From assembly GCF_013155385.1 (NCBI RefSeq), contig NZ_JABJUQ010000008.1, forward strand, positions 24,529-88,528: a DNA stretch of 64,000 nt. The letters are read 5' to 3'. Below are positions 14,112-22,804 of the stretch, piece by piece (within the stretch, counting starts at the first letter, position 1; each line of letters begins with the position of its first letter). Under the pieces are notes generated by a model. That model was not told where the DNA came from, did no database searches, and saw nothing but the letters and a program-made list of their open reading frames with translations. The DNA is from Bacillus sp. WMMC1349. Its GTDB lineage: Bacteria > Bacillota > Bacilli > Bacillales > Bacillaceae. A program made the position numbers and the translations under genes.

Positions 14112-14152
14112 CTAACTGTATGTTTGCTATAGCTAACATTTTGTTTTATAAT
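14112..14152 (+). promoter_or_regulatory. Repressor (PRM-type) promoter with two operators
   Basis: TTGCTA (14124..14129), a 17-bp spacer and a perfect TATAAT (14147..14152) lead to the repressor gene. One operator copy (14133..14147) covers the spacer and a weaker one (14112..14126) covers the -35. Copies: 34552..34592 and 54812..54852. Confidence 0.8.
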
Positions 14153-14181
14153 AACAACATAAATAACAAGGAGGTGAAAAA

Positions 14182-14844
14182 ATGGGGAAAAAAATAAACT
14201 TCGCCAAAAACATAGCAAGGATTAGAACAGAGTTAGGACTTTCTAAAGCTGAATTCGGAAAGCGACTTGGCTTTTCTGATGTCACAATAGGGTATTGGGA
14301 GCGAGGGGAACGAACTCCCAAGACAGGTACAATTGAAACGCTAGCAAGAAAACTAGGAGTTAGCACAGCCGAATTGATTTTTGACAATGTGGGCGAACAA
14401 AATACGCATAGTAGTATTGTTCCGATGACAGAGACAGTTCCTATATATGGATCTATTCCTGCAGGTTGCCCTAAATGGGCAGATGACAATATCATAGGTA
14501 GCCTTCCAATCCCTGATAAATTAATTAAAATGTATGGTTTGGAAAACCTCGTATCTTTGAAAATCGAAGGAGATAGCATGAACAAAATAGTGCCTAATGG
14601 TTTTTATGCTGTTATAGATACTAAAACTAAAGAAGTTGCAAACGGTGATATTGTAGCTGTCCGTATCAATGGTTATGAAACAACACTGAAAAGATTTTAC
14701 CAAACAAACAACAGCATTATTCTTGAGCCAGACTCATACAATCCTGAACAAAAACCTTTTATTTTTGATTGCACCAATCCTTTTGAATGTCCTGAAATTA
14801 CAATAACGGGAAAATACGTATGGAGTTGTGCGCCGATTGATTAA
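14182..14844 (+). CDS. CI-like repressor with S24 self-cleavage domain
   Basis: A 220-residue lysogeny repressor. Residues 5-65 are an XRE helix-turn-helix (IARIRTELGLSKAEFGKRLGFSDVTIGYWERG). The C-terminal part is a LexA/CI peptidase of family S24: predicted cleavage between Ala94 and Gly95 in IPAGC, catalytic Ser132 in GDSMN and Lys170 in TTLKRF. DNA damage through RecA should trigger its cleavage and induction. RBS AAGGAGGTG precedes the ATG. A small GCGGG/CCCGC terminator follows. Confidence 0.95.
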   Translation: MGKKINFAKNIARIRTELGLSKAEFGKRLGFSDVTIGYWERGERTPKTGTIETLARKLGVSTAELIFDNVGEQNTHSSIVPMTETVPIYGSIPAGCPKWADDNIIGSLPIPDKLIKMYGLENLVSLKIEGDSMNKIVPNGFYAVIDTKTKEVANGDIVAVRINGYETTLKRFYQTNNSIILEPDSYNPEQKPFIFDCTNPFECPEITITGKYVWSCAPID

Positions 14845-14860
14845 TTCATAATTTACCAAC

Positions 14861-14885
14861 GCGGGAGACTACCCGCTCTTCTTTT
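14861..14885 (+). terminator. Terminator after the repressor gene
   Basis: GCGGG and CCCGC pair around a six-base loop, then TCTTCTTTT. A short, GC-rich stem of moderate strength that may let part of transcription reach the recombinase. Copies: 35301..35325 and 55561..55585. Confidence 0.6.
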
Positions 14886-14925
14886 ACAACCAAAAGAACA
14901 TACATTCTGATAAAGGAGAATAAGG

Positions 14926-16338
14926 ATGAAATGTGTGATATATACAAGGGTCTCTACTGATCTACAAGCAGAAGAAGGAATATCATTAGATCTGCAAAAA
15001 GAAAGATTGGAGCAATATGCTCTTTCTCAAGGGTGGGAAATAAAAGAAGTATATACTGATGAAGGATTTTCTGCTAAAAATACAGAGCGACCAGCTTTTC
15101 AAAAAATGCTTAATGACATGAAATCGAAAACTTTTGACATAATTTTGGTTTATCGCTTAGACCGCTTCACTCGTTCAGTTGTAGATTTATACGAAATACT
15201 AAAACAGATGGATAGGTATAATGTGAAATTCAAATCATCTATGGAGATATTTGACACAACCACCGCTACTGGGCGAATGTTTATAACATTAGTAGCCACT
15301 TTAGCACAATGGGAAAGAGAAACAATTTCAGAACGTGTCAAAGATGCTATGAAAAAGCGTGCTGAAGAAGGAAAATTTAATGGTGGGAAAGTTCCTTATG
15401 GTTATAGATTAAAAAATGGAGAATTAGTTACACATAAAGAAGAAGCTAAACTTGTAAAGTTAATATTTGAACGCTCCATATCTCTAGGAGCCGGTGCATT
15501 ATCGCGATACCTAAATAAAAATGGATTTAGAACAAGAAGTGGTTCATTATTTCAACGTGCAGGAATATTAAGCATAATAAACAACCCGATCTATATTGGA
15601 AAAATACGCTGGGGAGAAGAGGTTTATACTGATATCGCGCAAAAAAGCTTTGAACAAATCATTTCTTTAGAATTATGGGAACAAGTCCATAAATCGATGG
15701 ATATAAGAAAAAAGAACAATACTAAATCATACCGGAAATACACATATTTATTTAGTGGTGTTTTTAAATGTGCTCGTTGTGGTAATCCACTTATGGGTTC
15801 TCCTAAATACCGAAAAGATGGTAGCGTTAGATACGGTTATAAATGCAAGGGACATTACTCATTAGGAATATGCGATCTCCCGCAATTTGGACAAGATTCA
15901 CTGGAAAAAACATTCTTAAACTTGTTAAAACTAACTGGTTTTAAAGACAAATTAGAAACAGATGAGACAAAAGATGATATGGGTAATATAAAGAAAAAAG
16001 TAAATGAATTAGATGCAAAGAAAAAGCGTGCAAAAGAACTTTATATTGAAGGTGACTTAACAAAGAAAGAATATCGAGAAATGTTAGAGAATTATTCAAA
16101 TATGCAATCAAAACTTTTACAAAAAATCAAAACTGATTCTGAATCTGTAACACTTGAAGAGCTTGCCCTTTTCATTGAAAATATTCAAAGTGAATGGGTT
16201 AATTTAGATGACATTGAAAAGAAATCAGCTATCAACGCAGTATTTGATTACGTAAAAGTTGATGTAAAAACTTTCTCTAAACCATCTCGATATTCTCAAC
16301 CAGCAGAGATTATCATTACTGAATATAAGTTAAATTAA
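14926..16338 (+). CDS. int: Large serine recombinase (phage integrase)
   Basis: A 470-residue site-specific recombinase. The resolvase domain (1-150) has the nucleophile Ser10 in YTRVST and the RLDRFTRS motif at 78-84. The recombinase domain follows (about 157-265). The zinc ribbon has Cys282, Cys285, Cys307 and Cys316, then a coiled coil at about 350-405, all in the usual order and length. It would insert phage DNA between attP and attB. RBS AAAGGAG. The gene ends a few bases before the abnormal junction to the tail gene, so any attP normally lying downstream is lost or reduced here. Confidence 0.96.
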   Translation: MKCVIYTRVSTDLQAEEGISLDLQKERLEQYALSQGWEIKEVYTDEGFSAKNTERPAFQKMLNDMKSKTFDIILVYRLDRFTRSVVDLYEILKQMDRYNVKFKSSMEIFDTTTATGRMFITLVATLAQWERETISERVKDAMKKRAEEGKFNGGKVPYGYRLKNGELVTHKEEAKLVKLIFERSISLGAGALSRYLNKNGFRTRSGSLFQRAGILSIINNPIYIGKIRWGEEVYTDIAQKSFEQIISLELWEQVHKSMDIRKKNNTKSYRKYTYLFSGVFKCARCGNPLMGSPKYRKDGSVRYGYKCKGHYSLGICDLPQFGQDSLEKTFLNLLKLTGFKDKLETDETKDDMGNIKKKVNELDAKKKRAKELYIEGDLTKKEYREMLENYSNMQSKLLQKIKTDSESVTLEELALFIENIQSEWVNLDDIEKKSAINAVFDYVKVDVKTFSKPSRYSQPAEIIITEYKLN

Positions 16339-16520
16339 TCGTGATTTTCTGACCATAACGGAGTATCCTTTATTGGCTTGCCATCAGCCCACTGAGTAGC
16401 TCTATACTCTAGTTCCTGTACAACAATATAGGCTGGCTTACTTTTGATCCCAATTGGTACAGCTAGTTCAAAAATATTTGATGGTTTCACCAATAATAAA
16501 AGCGCTGGATCATTCTCCAA
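16335..16520 (-). pseudogene. Truncated tail-completion-like gene at the deletion junction
   Basis: The minus-strand frame encodes NDPALLLLVKPSNIFELAVP followed by SKPAYIVVQELEYRATQW and ends SENHD at the recombinase 3' end. It follows the gp10-like gene, where siphophages carry a DUF3168-type tail completion or terminator protein of roughly 120-140 residues; only the 5' part is left. The true start is probably an ATG just after the gp10 stop (around 16572), one base out of frame with the rest, so the gene is also frameshifted. Absent from units B and C. Confidence 0.6.
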
Positions 16521-16545
16521 CGCTTCAAATACTTGTTTTTCAGTA
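16366..16545. other. 180-bp segment present only in unit A
   Basis: AGTA occurs at 16362..16365 and 16542..16545. Units B and C go directly from the first to the sequence after the second, so 180 bp (60 codons) are missing there. The right end lies beside an imperfect palindrome, GTAGTAAAG then CTTTCTACTAC (16543..16564). Confidence 0.9.
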
Positions 16546-16566
16546 GTAAAGACCTTTCTACTACAT

Positions 16567-16965
16567 TCATAGCTTGTACCCTCTTTTAATTACGCTTGCC
16601 ATCGCTTGTAACATTCTTTCATTTGCGCTTCTCATACTTCGCTGAATAAATGGATTAGCTGGCTGATGAATGGTTCCGAATTCCGGTAAGTGAACACGGA
16701 ATTTTGTGTCTTTAGTAGGTCCAACAACAGCATAGATTTCACCATCCAAATCCTTTCGAGTACGGTTTCCAACAATAATATCCTCATCAATATGGGGATG
16801 ACTGCCCCCAATATCAGATCGAGGTGCATTTTTATCTATTTCTTTGGCAAGAATAGCACCCCCGGCTTTTACGGCTGCTTTATTGATTGACTCATCTTTC
16901 CTTGCAAGGTCAGTTAAATATGAATCTAATTCTTTAAAGCCCTGCATCTCCATTTCAAATTCCAT
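16567..16965 (-). CDS. HK97 gp10-like head-tail connector protein
   Basis: A 132-residue protein of the HK97 gp10 family, which helps join the head to the tail tube. The start MEFEMEMQGFKELDSYLTDLARK, the central APRSDIGGSHPHIDE and the C-terminal PFIQRSMRSANERMLQAM are typical. It is coupled to the head closure gene by one base. It is the last complete late gene in the unit. Confidence 0.88.
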   Translation of the reverse strand: MEFEMEMQGFKELDSYLTDLARKDESINKAAVKAGGAILAKEIDKNAPRSDIGGSHPHIDEDIIVGNRTRKDLDGEIYAVVGPTKDTKFRVHLPEFGTIHQPANPFIQRSMRSANERMLQAMASVIKRGYKL

Positions 16966-17273
16966 TATTCCACCGCCTTTGCCCTTATTGTGGTGAAATG
17001 TTTCCGAGAATAGTTCGGCAAAATTGATTCAATCTCGTATGGTTGATCTTGAAAAAGAATTCGCATATGTTCGTTAAGATCTTCACGGTGACGAATTGTA
17101 AATTTTATAGTTTTTTCTTTCTGAACAGCTGCCGCTGCATAATACTCTCGGCCTTTTAATCCCTCAGCTTTGGCCCAGCATTCCACAACAGTTTCATACT
17201 TACCTTCCACAGGGAGGCGCCCGCCCTCTTTTTTCTGTTGAAATTCAATCCGATACCGCATGTCATTCAACAT
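16965..17273 (-). CDS. Head closure protein (phage head-tail joining family)
   Basis: A 102-residue head-tail adaptor of the gp7/SPP1 gp16-like family. MRYRIEFQQK near the start, TVVECWAKAEGLKGREYY at 29-46 and KFTIRHREDLNEHMRILFQDQPYEIESIL at 57-85 are the normal beta-barrel family signature. It closes the filled head and forms the docking surface for the tail. It overlaps the gp6-like gene by 11 bp. Confidence 0.9.
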   Translation of the reverse strand: MLNDMRYRIEFQQKKEGGRLPVEGKYETVVECWAKAEGLKGREYYAAAAVQKEKTIKFTIRHREDLNEHMRILFQDQPYEIESILPNYSRKHFTTIRAKAVE

Positions 17274-17565
17274 TGGAACCAGTCTCCGAAACCGTATATT
17301 TTAATTGATTGATCATCATCGTTAGCACCCCATCAAGGTTTGAAGTTGTGCCAGCTACTTCCCTGTTTTCATACCAATGCGTTACAAATGCTTTTACACA
17401 CATATCAGCTCGTGCTGAATGATTTGGGAACTTTAAACCAGTTGCAGCTGTAATATATTCCTTCGCCGAAGCGATAAATCCCAGGATTAAATCATCTTCC
17501 AAATCACCATCAACCCTGAGAAATTTTTTCGCTTCTTTAAGTTCTTTTTGCTCAATTTCTGTCAT
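17263..17565 (-). CDS. gp6-like head-tail connector
   Basis: A 100-residue helical protein of the phage gp6-like connector family. LKEAKKFLRVDGDLEDDLILGFIASAKEYITAATG at 9-43 is diagnostic. It forms a ring under the portal. It lies between major capsid and head closure genes, the conserved order. Confidence 0.92.
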   Translation of the reverse strand: MTEIEQKELKEAKKFLRVDGDLEDDLILGFIASAKEYITAATGLKFPNHSARADMCVKAFVTHWYENREVAGTTSNLDGVLTMMINQLKYTVSETGSNVE

Positions 17566-17593
17566 TGGGCATCACCTAGCTTTCATTCACCTA

Positions 17594-18874
17594 TTATTTG
17601 TTCTCACCAGAACCGGGATTTGGAACCCCATTGTCTGGAGTTGCATCTTTGATTGATGAAAACTCTGCAAACACAACAGCATCAGTATCCCAAAGAACAA
17701 CATCTTCACGTTCAATGATTCGCATATCTGTAGAATTACGATAGAATGCTTTACCGCCAACATTTGTCGTTAAAATGGAATATTGCTGACGGTCAAATAG
17801 TTTAACAGCTTCTTTAAGATCACCGACAATCAACGGATATTTTGGCGCTGCTTTTGTACCACCGTTTGGCAAATATTTATCAGATATAACGGACACAGGC
17901 TTTCCGAATAAAAGTTTTTTAGTCGGATCTGTTGGATTAGGCTGTAGTAAGTACCGGCCAAAAGCATCCTTCAATTTATCCAAAACATTAAATCCTGATT
18001 GATTTGTAATAAAAGAGGTTGTGGCGTTGATAGCTGGATCAAGCTTGACGTTCAAAATATCTTTAATATCGTCTTGCTTTGAAACTGCTGTTTTTACGAG
18101 TGTTCCTAATTGCTTAATAATCAACGTATTACGCGTAACAGCTGATTTCTTAGCGAGCCAATTGGTCAAATATTGAAGAAGCGCTTCTTGTGTATCTGAA
18201 AGCAAATCATTAGAAAGAACCAAAATTCCTGCATAATCTTTAATGTTATATTTAATGTTTTCAAATTTAGGATTCTCTAGTTCCGTAATATCCGCTAATT
18301 CTTCAAGGTTTGCTAATGGAGTGATATCTGCTAGTTTTTCAAGCACTCGTGAACCTTTATTTGTAGATACCGGAATGACATCAACGAGATTAGCCAGTGT
18401 ATCAAATTGTCTACGTTTTTCGTTGATCTTCGTTGAAATATCTTGCGGAACAACAAGACCGCCATCTTCATCCACACCTTCTTTCATTGCGGAAAGAGGT
18501 TTCGGTATTGTTCCAGATTTAAGAGCTGACGCAAAAAGCTGAACATGGTTCTTTACTTCCGTTTTGGCGATATCATCTGTTGGCTGTTGACCAGTTGCTA
18601 CTGAATCTTGTGATGTCTGCTCCTGTTCATAAGGGACTTGCATATTTCGGACTTCTTCATATGTCTGGATCTGCTCTTTTATTTGTTGAGCTTCAGAAAG
18701 TAGTTTTTTAGCTTCATCAATTTTCCCTTTGTCTGTCAATGCTTCAATTTCTGTACGCTTTTCTGCTAGCGTTTGGCGTAACTCCCGTTCTTTTTTAGAC
18801 ATTCCACCTCCAGCAAAAAATTGAATATCTAGTTTCAATAAAAAATTTTTTTGTTTTAATAGTTTCGGTTTCAA
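17594..18874 (-). CDS. Major capsid protein, HK97 fold with delta domain
   Basis: A 426-residue major head protein. The N-terminal region to about residue 110 is a coiled-coil delta (scaffolding) domain, with ERELRQTLAEKRTEIEALTD, removed by the neighbouring protease during maturation. The HK97 fold follows (about 115-415). It starts at a TTG (18874) with AGGAGG eight bases upstream; a later ATG (residue 25) has its GGAGGTGG too close. The N-terminal LKLDIQFFA is common in Firmicute phage capsids. It assembles the icosahedral head. Confidence 0.94.
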   Translation of the reverse strand: MKPKLLKQKNFLLKLDIQFFAGGGMSKKERELRQTLAEKRTEIEALTDKGKIDEAKKLLSEAQQIKEQIQTYEEVRNMQVPYEQEQTSQDSVATGQQPTDDIAKTEVKNHVQLFASALKSGTIPKPLSAMKEGVDEDGGLVVPQDISTKINEKRRQFDTLANLVDVIPVSTNKGSRVLEKLADITPLANLEELADITELENPKFENIKYNIKDYAGILVLSNDLLSDTQEALLQYLTNWLAKKSAVTRNTLIIKQLGTLVKTAVSKQDDIKDILNVKLDPAINATTSFITNQSGFNVLDKLKDAFGRYLLQPNPTDPTKKLLFGKPVSVISDKYLPNGGTKAAPKYPLIVGDLKEAVKLFDRQQYSILTTNVGGKAFYRNSTDMRIIEREDVVLWDTDAVVFAEFSSIKDATPDNGVPNPGSGENK

Positions 18875-18913
18875 ATTCTTGTCCTCCTTAAAAGTGGCAT
18901 TAAAAAAGAACCC

Positions 18914-19657
18914 TTAAAGATTTAAGAGTTCAAGTTTCATATCAATTTTTTGTTTTTGTAATTCATCCAATCCTGCTTCTTCAGCCGAATTTTCAGCAAC
19001 TGTTTTAGCAACTATCTTTCCTGGCACATGTTTAAAGTGTGCCAAAATTTGATGATCAATACAGGCTGCTACATCCTTTGATTCTGAGACCTCATCAATC
19101 AAACCATAATGTAATGCTTCATCAGCTGTCAGCCACGTTTCTTCATCAAGTAATTGATGTAAAGTAACATCATCCAGCTTGTCACCAGCTTTATCAAGGT
19201 ATGTCGAAACAATACTTTCTGTGATCTTGTCAAGATCATCGGCAGCCTTTCGAAATTCTGTTGCATTCCCGACCATTCCCATGTAAGGATTATGAATCAT
19301 CATCATGGCGTTACTTGGCATTGTAATGTTATCCCCCGCCATTGCAATAACTGAGGCAATACTTCCAGCCAGTGCATCCACATAAACATTAATTTTAGCT
19401 TTATGACGTTTAAGCATTGAATGAATCGCTTGGCCCTCAAAGACATCTCCTCCAGGTGAATTAATGTACAAATCAATAGAGCTTACATCACCTAAACTTT
19501 TCAATTCTGACTGAAAAACTTTAGAAGAACTCTCACTAAACCATCCTTCACCCGTTATTGAGCCATAAAGTGTGATTTCAGCAGTAGAATCATTCAGAAT
19601 CTTCATGTTCCAATACTTGTTTTTCTTCTTCGTTGCCATCACCCCCCTTCTGTTCAT
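18914..19657 (-). CDS. ClpP-type prohead protease
   Basis: A 247-residue serine protease of the ClpP fold that matures phage proheads. SPGGDVFEGQAI lies at 67-78, the nucleophile is Ser99 in AGSIAS, and the base is His122 in MIHNP; an acidic residue near 171 (LDEETWL) completes the triad. The start overlaps the portal gene by 68 bp; initiation might instead be at the second Met (residue 7), after AGAAGGGGGG. It would cut the capsid delta domain. Confidence 0.93.
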   Translation of the reverse strand: MNRRGVMATKKKNKYWNMKILNDSTAEITLYGSITGEGWFSESSSKVFQSELKSLGDVSSIDLYINSPGGDVFEGQAIHSMLKRHKAKINVYVDALAGSIASVIAMAGDNITMPSNAMMMIHNPYMGMVGNATEFRKAADDLDKITESIVSTYLDKAGDKLDDVTLHQLLDEETWLTADEALHYGLIDEVSESKDVAACIDHQILAHFKHVPGKIVAKTVAENSAEEAGLDELQKQKIDMKLELLNL

Positions 19658-20894
19658 CAGATGTCCCTTTTACTTTGTTCAATTGATATTCTTTCATAAT
19701 TGAAAGAGGAACAAGATTTAAATTCCCATAATGCTCATCCCCAATATCTCCAATTCCGGTCATGTCCTCTTTTTGAAGGATTGTGTTTACGCTAAAAGCG
19801 CCAACACTTTGCATCGTTTTATAAAACTCAGCACGAGATTTACTATCTCCACGAAGTTCTGATTCTAGGTTAAATTTAAAGTAATAACCACTTTTTAACT
19901 GGTTTTCTGTCAATATTTTATCGTTCAATTCTTGTTCTATATTTGTCACTAAAGGTTGTAACGTCGTTTTGACATAATCCAATGATTGTTGTTCGATATT
20001 AGAGAAAGTGGCTCGATCAAGTTCACCTATTTTATGTGGTGGTACCTTATAAATAGATGCGATCTGCTGACGGTTCCATTTCATGGACTCAATAAATTGA
20101 GCATCCTTCATCGGCATGGTTACTTGTGAATAGTCGAGACCAGCGTCTAGGACTGCAATAGACTGACCCGCATTTACACGCTCCCAGTCTTCTCTCACAA
20201 TTTTTTTACTTTCTCTATCTAATAGAGTTGGTGCTTTGACAACGCCAAACGGAGCGCCACCATTTTTATAAAATTTTGCATTGAATTTTGTGGCAGCTCG
20301 ATTTGATCCGATATTGTCACGAATAACTGAAATCGGAGTTTGTCCCACAATTCCATCAAGAGAAAGGTTTTTAAAATGCAGAACTTCTTCATAAAAAAAC
20401 TCACGATATTTGCTGTCAATCGTGGTTGAATACCAAACCCGACCGTTATTAGGGTCAATATTTGTATTTGTTGCCTCAGGGTTTAAAGGTCTGATTCCAG
20501 TCACATTTCCGTCTTTATCAAAAAGCAAAAGATTGTAACTGTTCCCCCAAGTACAAAGCCTTGTGACCAAAAGCCTTTTCCAAATAAAACTTGTCATATA
20601 ATCATTGACTTTGTTCAGAATCATCTCACTAATATCATTTTGGACTTGTTTGATATTGCCGTTTTTATTCTGAAAAAGTTTGATTGGCAGTTTCGCGATA
20701 TCATCCGCCAAAACTATGACACATGCATAAACATCGGGATGAAGAACAGCTGTTTTTGATGATACTCTTTCACCTGATGAGGTTTCAGTGCCAGCAAAAA
20801 TATTTCTAAACCAATTGGCTGGATGAAGAAGGGAGCCGCTATCCTCTTCTGCGATTTCATTCTTGACCCCGCCCTTTAAACGGCTTAATAGCAT
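19590..20894 (-). CDS. Portal protein, HK97 family
   Basis: A 434-residue portal. VYACVIVLADDIAKLPIKLF at about 55-74, FIWKRLLVTRLCTWGNSYNLL at 101-121 and YKVPPHKIGELDRATFSNIEQQSLDYV at about 282-308 are family signatures. A dodecamer forms the DNA gate at one head vertex and docks the terminase. The 3' end is Glu-rich and overlaps the protease gene. RBS GGAGGGG precedes the ATG. The unit boundary chosen here (20440/20441) lies within this gene. Confidence 0.96.
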   Translation of the reverse strand: MLLSRLKGGVKNEIAEEDSGSLLHPANWFRNIFAGTETSSGERVSSKTAVLHPDVYACVIVLADDIAKLPIKLFQNKNGNIKQVQNDISEMILNKVNDYMTSFIWKRLLVTRLCTWGNSYNLLLFDKDGNVTGIRPLNPEATNTNIDPNNGRVWYSTTIDSKYREFFYEEVLHFKNLSLDGIVGQTPISVIRDNIGSNRAATKFNAKFYKNGGAPFGVVKAPTLLDRESKKIVREDWERVNAGQSIAVLDAGLDYSQVTMPMKDAQFIESMKWNRQQIASIYKVPPHKIGELDRATFSNIEQQSLDYVKTTLQPLVTNIEQELNDKILTENQLKSGYYFKFNLESELRGDSKSRAEFYKTMQSVGAFSVNTILQKEDMTGIGDIGDEHYGNLNLVPLSIMKEYQLNKVKGTSDEQKGGDGNEEEKQVLEHEDSE

Positions 20895-21083
20895 CTAATC
20901 CCCTCCTTCCTCCTTACGCTGCCTATCTACACCTAACAAGCCAGCAAGAGAAAATAAAAAAACACCGGTCGCAATCAAACCCGCGTTGATATTTATTCGA
21001 TATATGGCAGTAGAAATGAATATCATCCCTATAATAAGTAAGATATCATCTATAAACGGCTGCATACTTTTTATAAATTTCAT
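20895..21083 (-). CDS. DUF1056-like membrane protein (unit B)
   Basis: Identical to the gene at 455..643. Confidence 0.75.
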   Translation of the reverse strand: MKFIKSMQPFIDDILLIIGMIFISTAIYRININAGLIATGVFLFSLAGLLGVDRQRKEEGGD

Positions 21084-21094
21084 ATTCCCACCTC

Positions 21095-22804
21095 CTACAG
21101 GCTGAAAGATCCTGACTTGATATAAGCATTTAAGTCAATCGTCATATCAATTTGAGATGCTCTCACATGTGCATTAATAAGGGCTGCAGCAGGGTCAATC
21201 CGTTGTGTTGACTTTGATTTGTCCAGCATGATATTTTCTTGAGCATCTACTTTTGTAACAGCATTACCCATCGCCCATGTCAGTAGATCGTTTTTATTAT
21301 GGATGATGTTTTTCGCCTTTACTTTTTCGCGAAAGTCTTTTGTAGGCTCTGAAAGTGTGGCAACTCCCTGCCTAATTTCAATCATCACATATCCGTCAGC
21401 CTCCATCTGTTGAGCAAACTGTGTCGCATTATATGGATCGTAACCGATTTCTTTAATTTTCCATCCTTTCTCTTTCTCCATTTTCTTGATATAAGCTCTG
21501 ATATAGTCATAATCAACTACAGCACCATCAGTAACGGTTAACCAGTTCCTCTCCCTCCACAAGTCATAAGGGACATGATCTGTCTTCATACGTTCATAGA
21601 ATGTATCTTCAGGCATAAAACCATGACTTTCTACAGCAAAGCTCCCATCATCTAACGGAAAAATAAAAGATACGGCTGTCAGGTCAATTCGTTTTGATAA
21701 GTCAATTCCAACATAGCACTCCCGGCCGGATAGATCAGGAAAATGATCAGATCCACAATCTTTCCAAGCTTGCATGTCCATGTAGCCATTTTCACGCATG
21801 TTAACCCAGATATTCATATTCTTAGTCAGAAAGTTCCTCATTTTCTCTGGTACAGCCAAGGCAACTTCCAACTCTCCACGCAGATAATTAAGTCCATGTT
21901 CATTTTTAGCAACAATAGGATTGGCTTTGATCCAGTTCTGCTCATCCTTAATGTCATCACCTTTGTCTAATTCATTAACCATCACAAAATACTGCTCATT
22001 TGTTTCTACTTTATTTGGATCTAAAATGCGTGACACGTAATCATATTCAACGCGGTAGGCAGGGTTATTTAATTCAAAACCGGCAGTCGTAATAATGACC
22101 ATTAACGGCTGATTTCGTGCAGCCATACCAGAAACAAGTACATCATATATTTCAGATGTTTTATGTGCGTGATATTCGTCTATAATTCCGCACTGAGGAT
22201 TGAACCCATCTCCTGTTTTCCCTGCATCTTTAGAGAGTGCCTCAATTTTAGATTGTGTTTTTGGATGTTCAATTTTCCCGTAGGCAATCCTATATTTTTG
22301 CTCAGGTTTATTTAATAGCTCACACTGAAGAATCTGTGCTTTGATCTCATTCCAACATATTTTTGCTTGCTCAGTTTTCGTTGCCCCAATGTAGACCTCT
22401 GACATATTTTCATCATTTGCCATAGCTTCATAAGAAGCAACACAAGCTAAACTTTGTGTTTTCGCGTTCTTACGTCCAACTTGCCAATATACTTTTGTGA
22501 ATCTGCGATACCTTGTTTCTTTGTGAACCCACCCATACACATTGCCAAAAATAAAAATTTGGATTGGTTCGGGGACAATATTTTCTCCTGCGAGAGGTCC
22601 TTTTGTATGCTTAAACTGAGTCATCCAATAAAGAAACCGTCTAGCTTTCTCGTCATCAAATATATAAGGGAACTCCCTTGTTCCTTCTCTCTTAATGTCA
22701 TTTAAAAAGCGATGACAAGCCCAAATATGTTTTTGACACGCCACAATCTCACCCGATATCACATCGCGCGAGTAGTCAATCATAAACTGTTTAATTGTAT
22801 TCAT
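21095..22804 (-). CDS. terL: Terminase large subunit (unit B)
   Basis: Identical to 655..2364, intact. Confidence 0.97.
   Translation of the reverse strand: MNTIKQFMIDYSRDVISGEIVACQKHIWACHRFLNDIKREGTREFPYIFDDEKARRFLYWMTQFKHTKGPLAGENIVPEPIQIFIFGNVYGWVHKETRYRRFTKVYWQVGRKNAKTQSLACVASYEAMANDENMSEVYIGATKTEQAKICWNEIKAQILQCELLNKPEQKYRIAYGKIEHPKTQSKIEALSKDAGKTGDGFNPQCGIIDEYHAHKTSEIYDVLVSGMAARNQPLMVIITTAGFELNNPAYRVEYDYVSRILDPNKVETNEQYFVMVNELDKGDDIKDEQNWIKANPIVAKNEHGLNYLRGELEVALAVPEKMRNFLTKNMNIWVNMRENGYMDMQAWKDCGSDHFPDLSGRECYVGIDLSKRIDLTAVSFIFPLDDGSFAVESHGFMPEDTFYERMKTDHVPYDLWRERNWLTVTDGAVVDYDYIRAYIKKMEKEKGWKIKEIGYDPYNATQFAQQMEADGYVMIEIRQGVATLSEPTKDFREKVKAKNIIHNKNDLLTWAMGNAVTKVDAQENIMLDKSKSTQRIDPAAALINAHVRASQIDMTIDLNAYIKSGSFSL

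Larger units (their letters stand above)
1..20440. repeat. Tandem unit A (20,440 bp)
   Basis: The first base of this unit recurs in the same context at 20441, 40702 and 60962, so the window is a head-to-tail direct repeat. The chosen boundary falls inside the portal gene and is arbitrary, because the repeat is circularly permuted. Unit A is the longest copy since it alone keeps 180 bp between the recombinase and the gp10-like gene (about 16366..16545). All its other genes are intact, so it is used here as the reference copy. Confidence 0.97.

Noticed and set aside
14133..14585. 150-codon minus-strand frame opposite the repressor gene
   Set aside because: Shadow of the repressor in another frame; the plus-strand S24 repressor explains the region fully.
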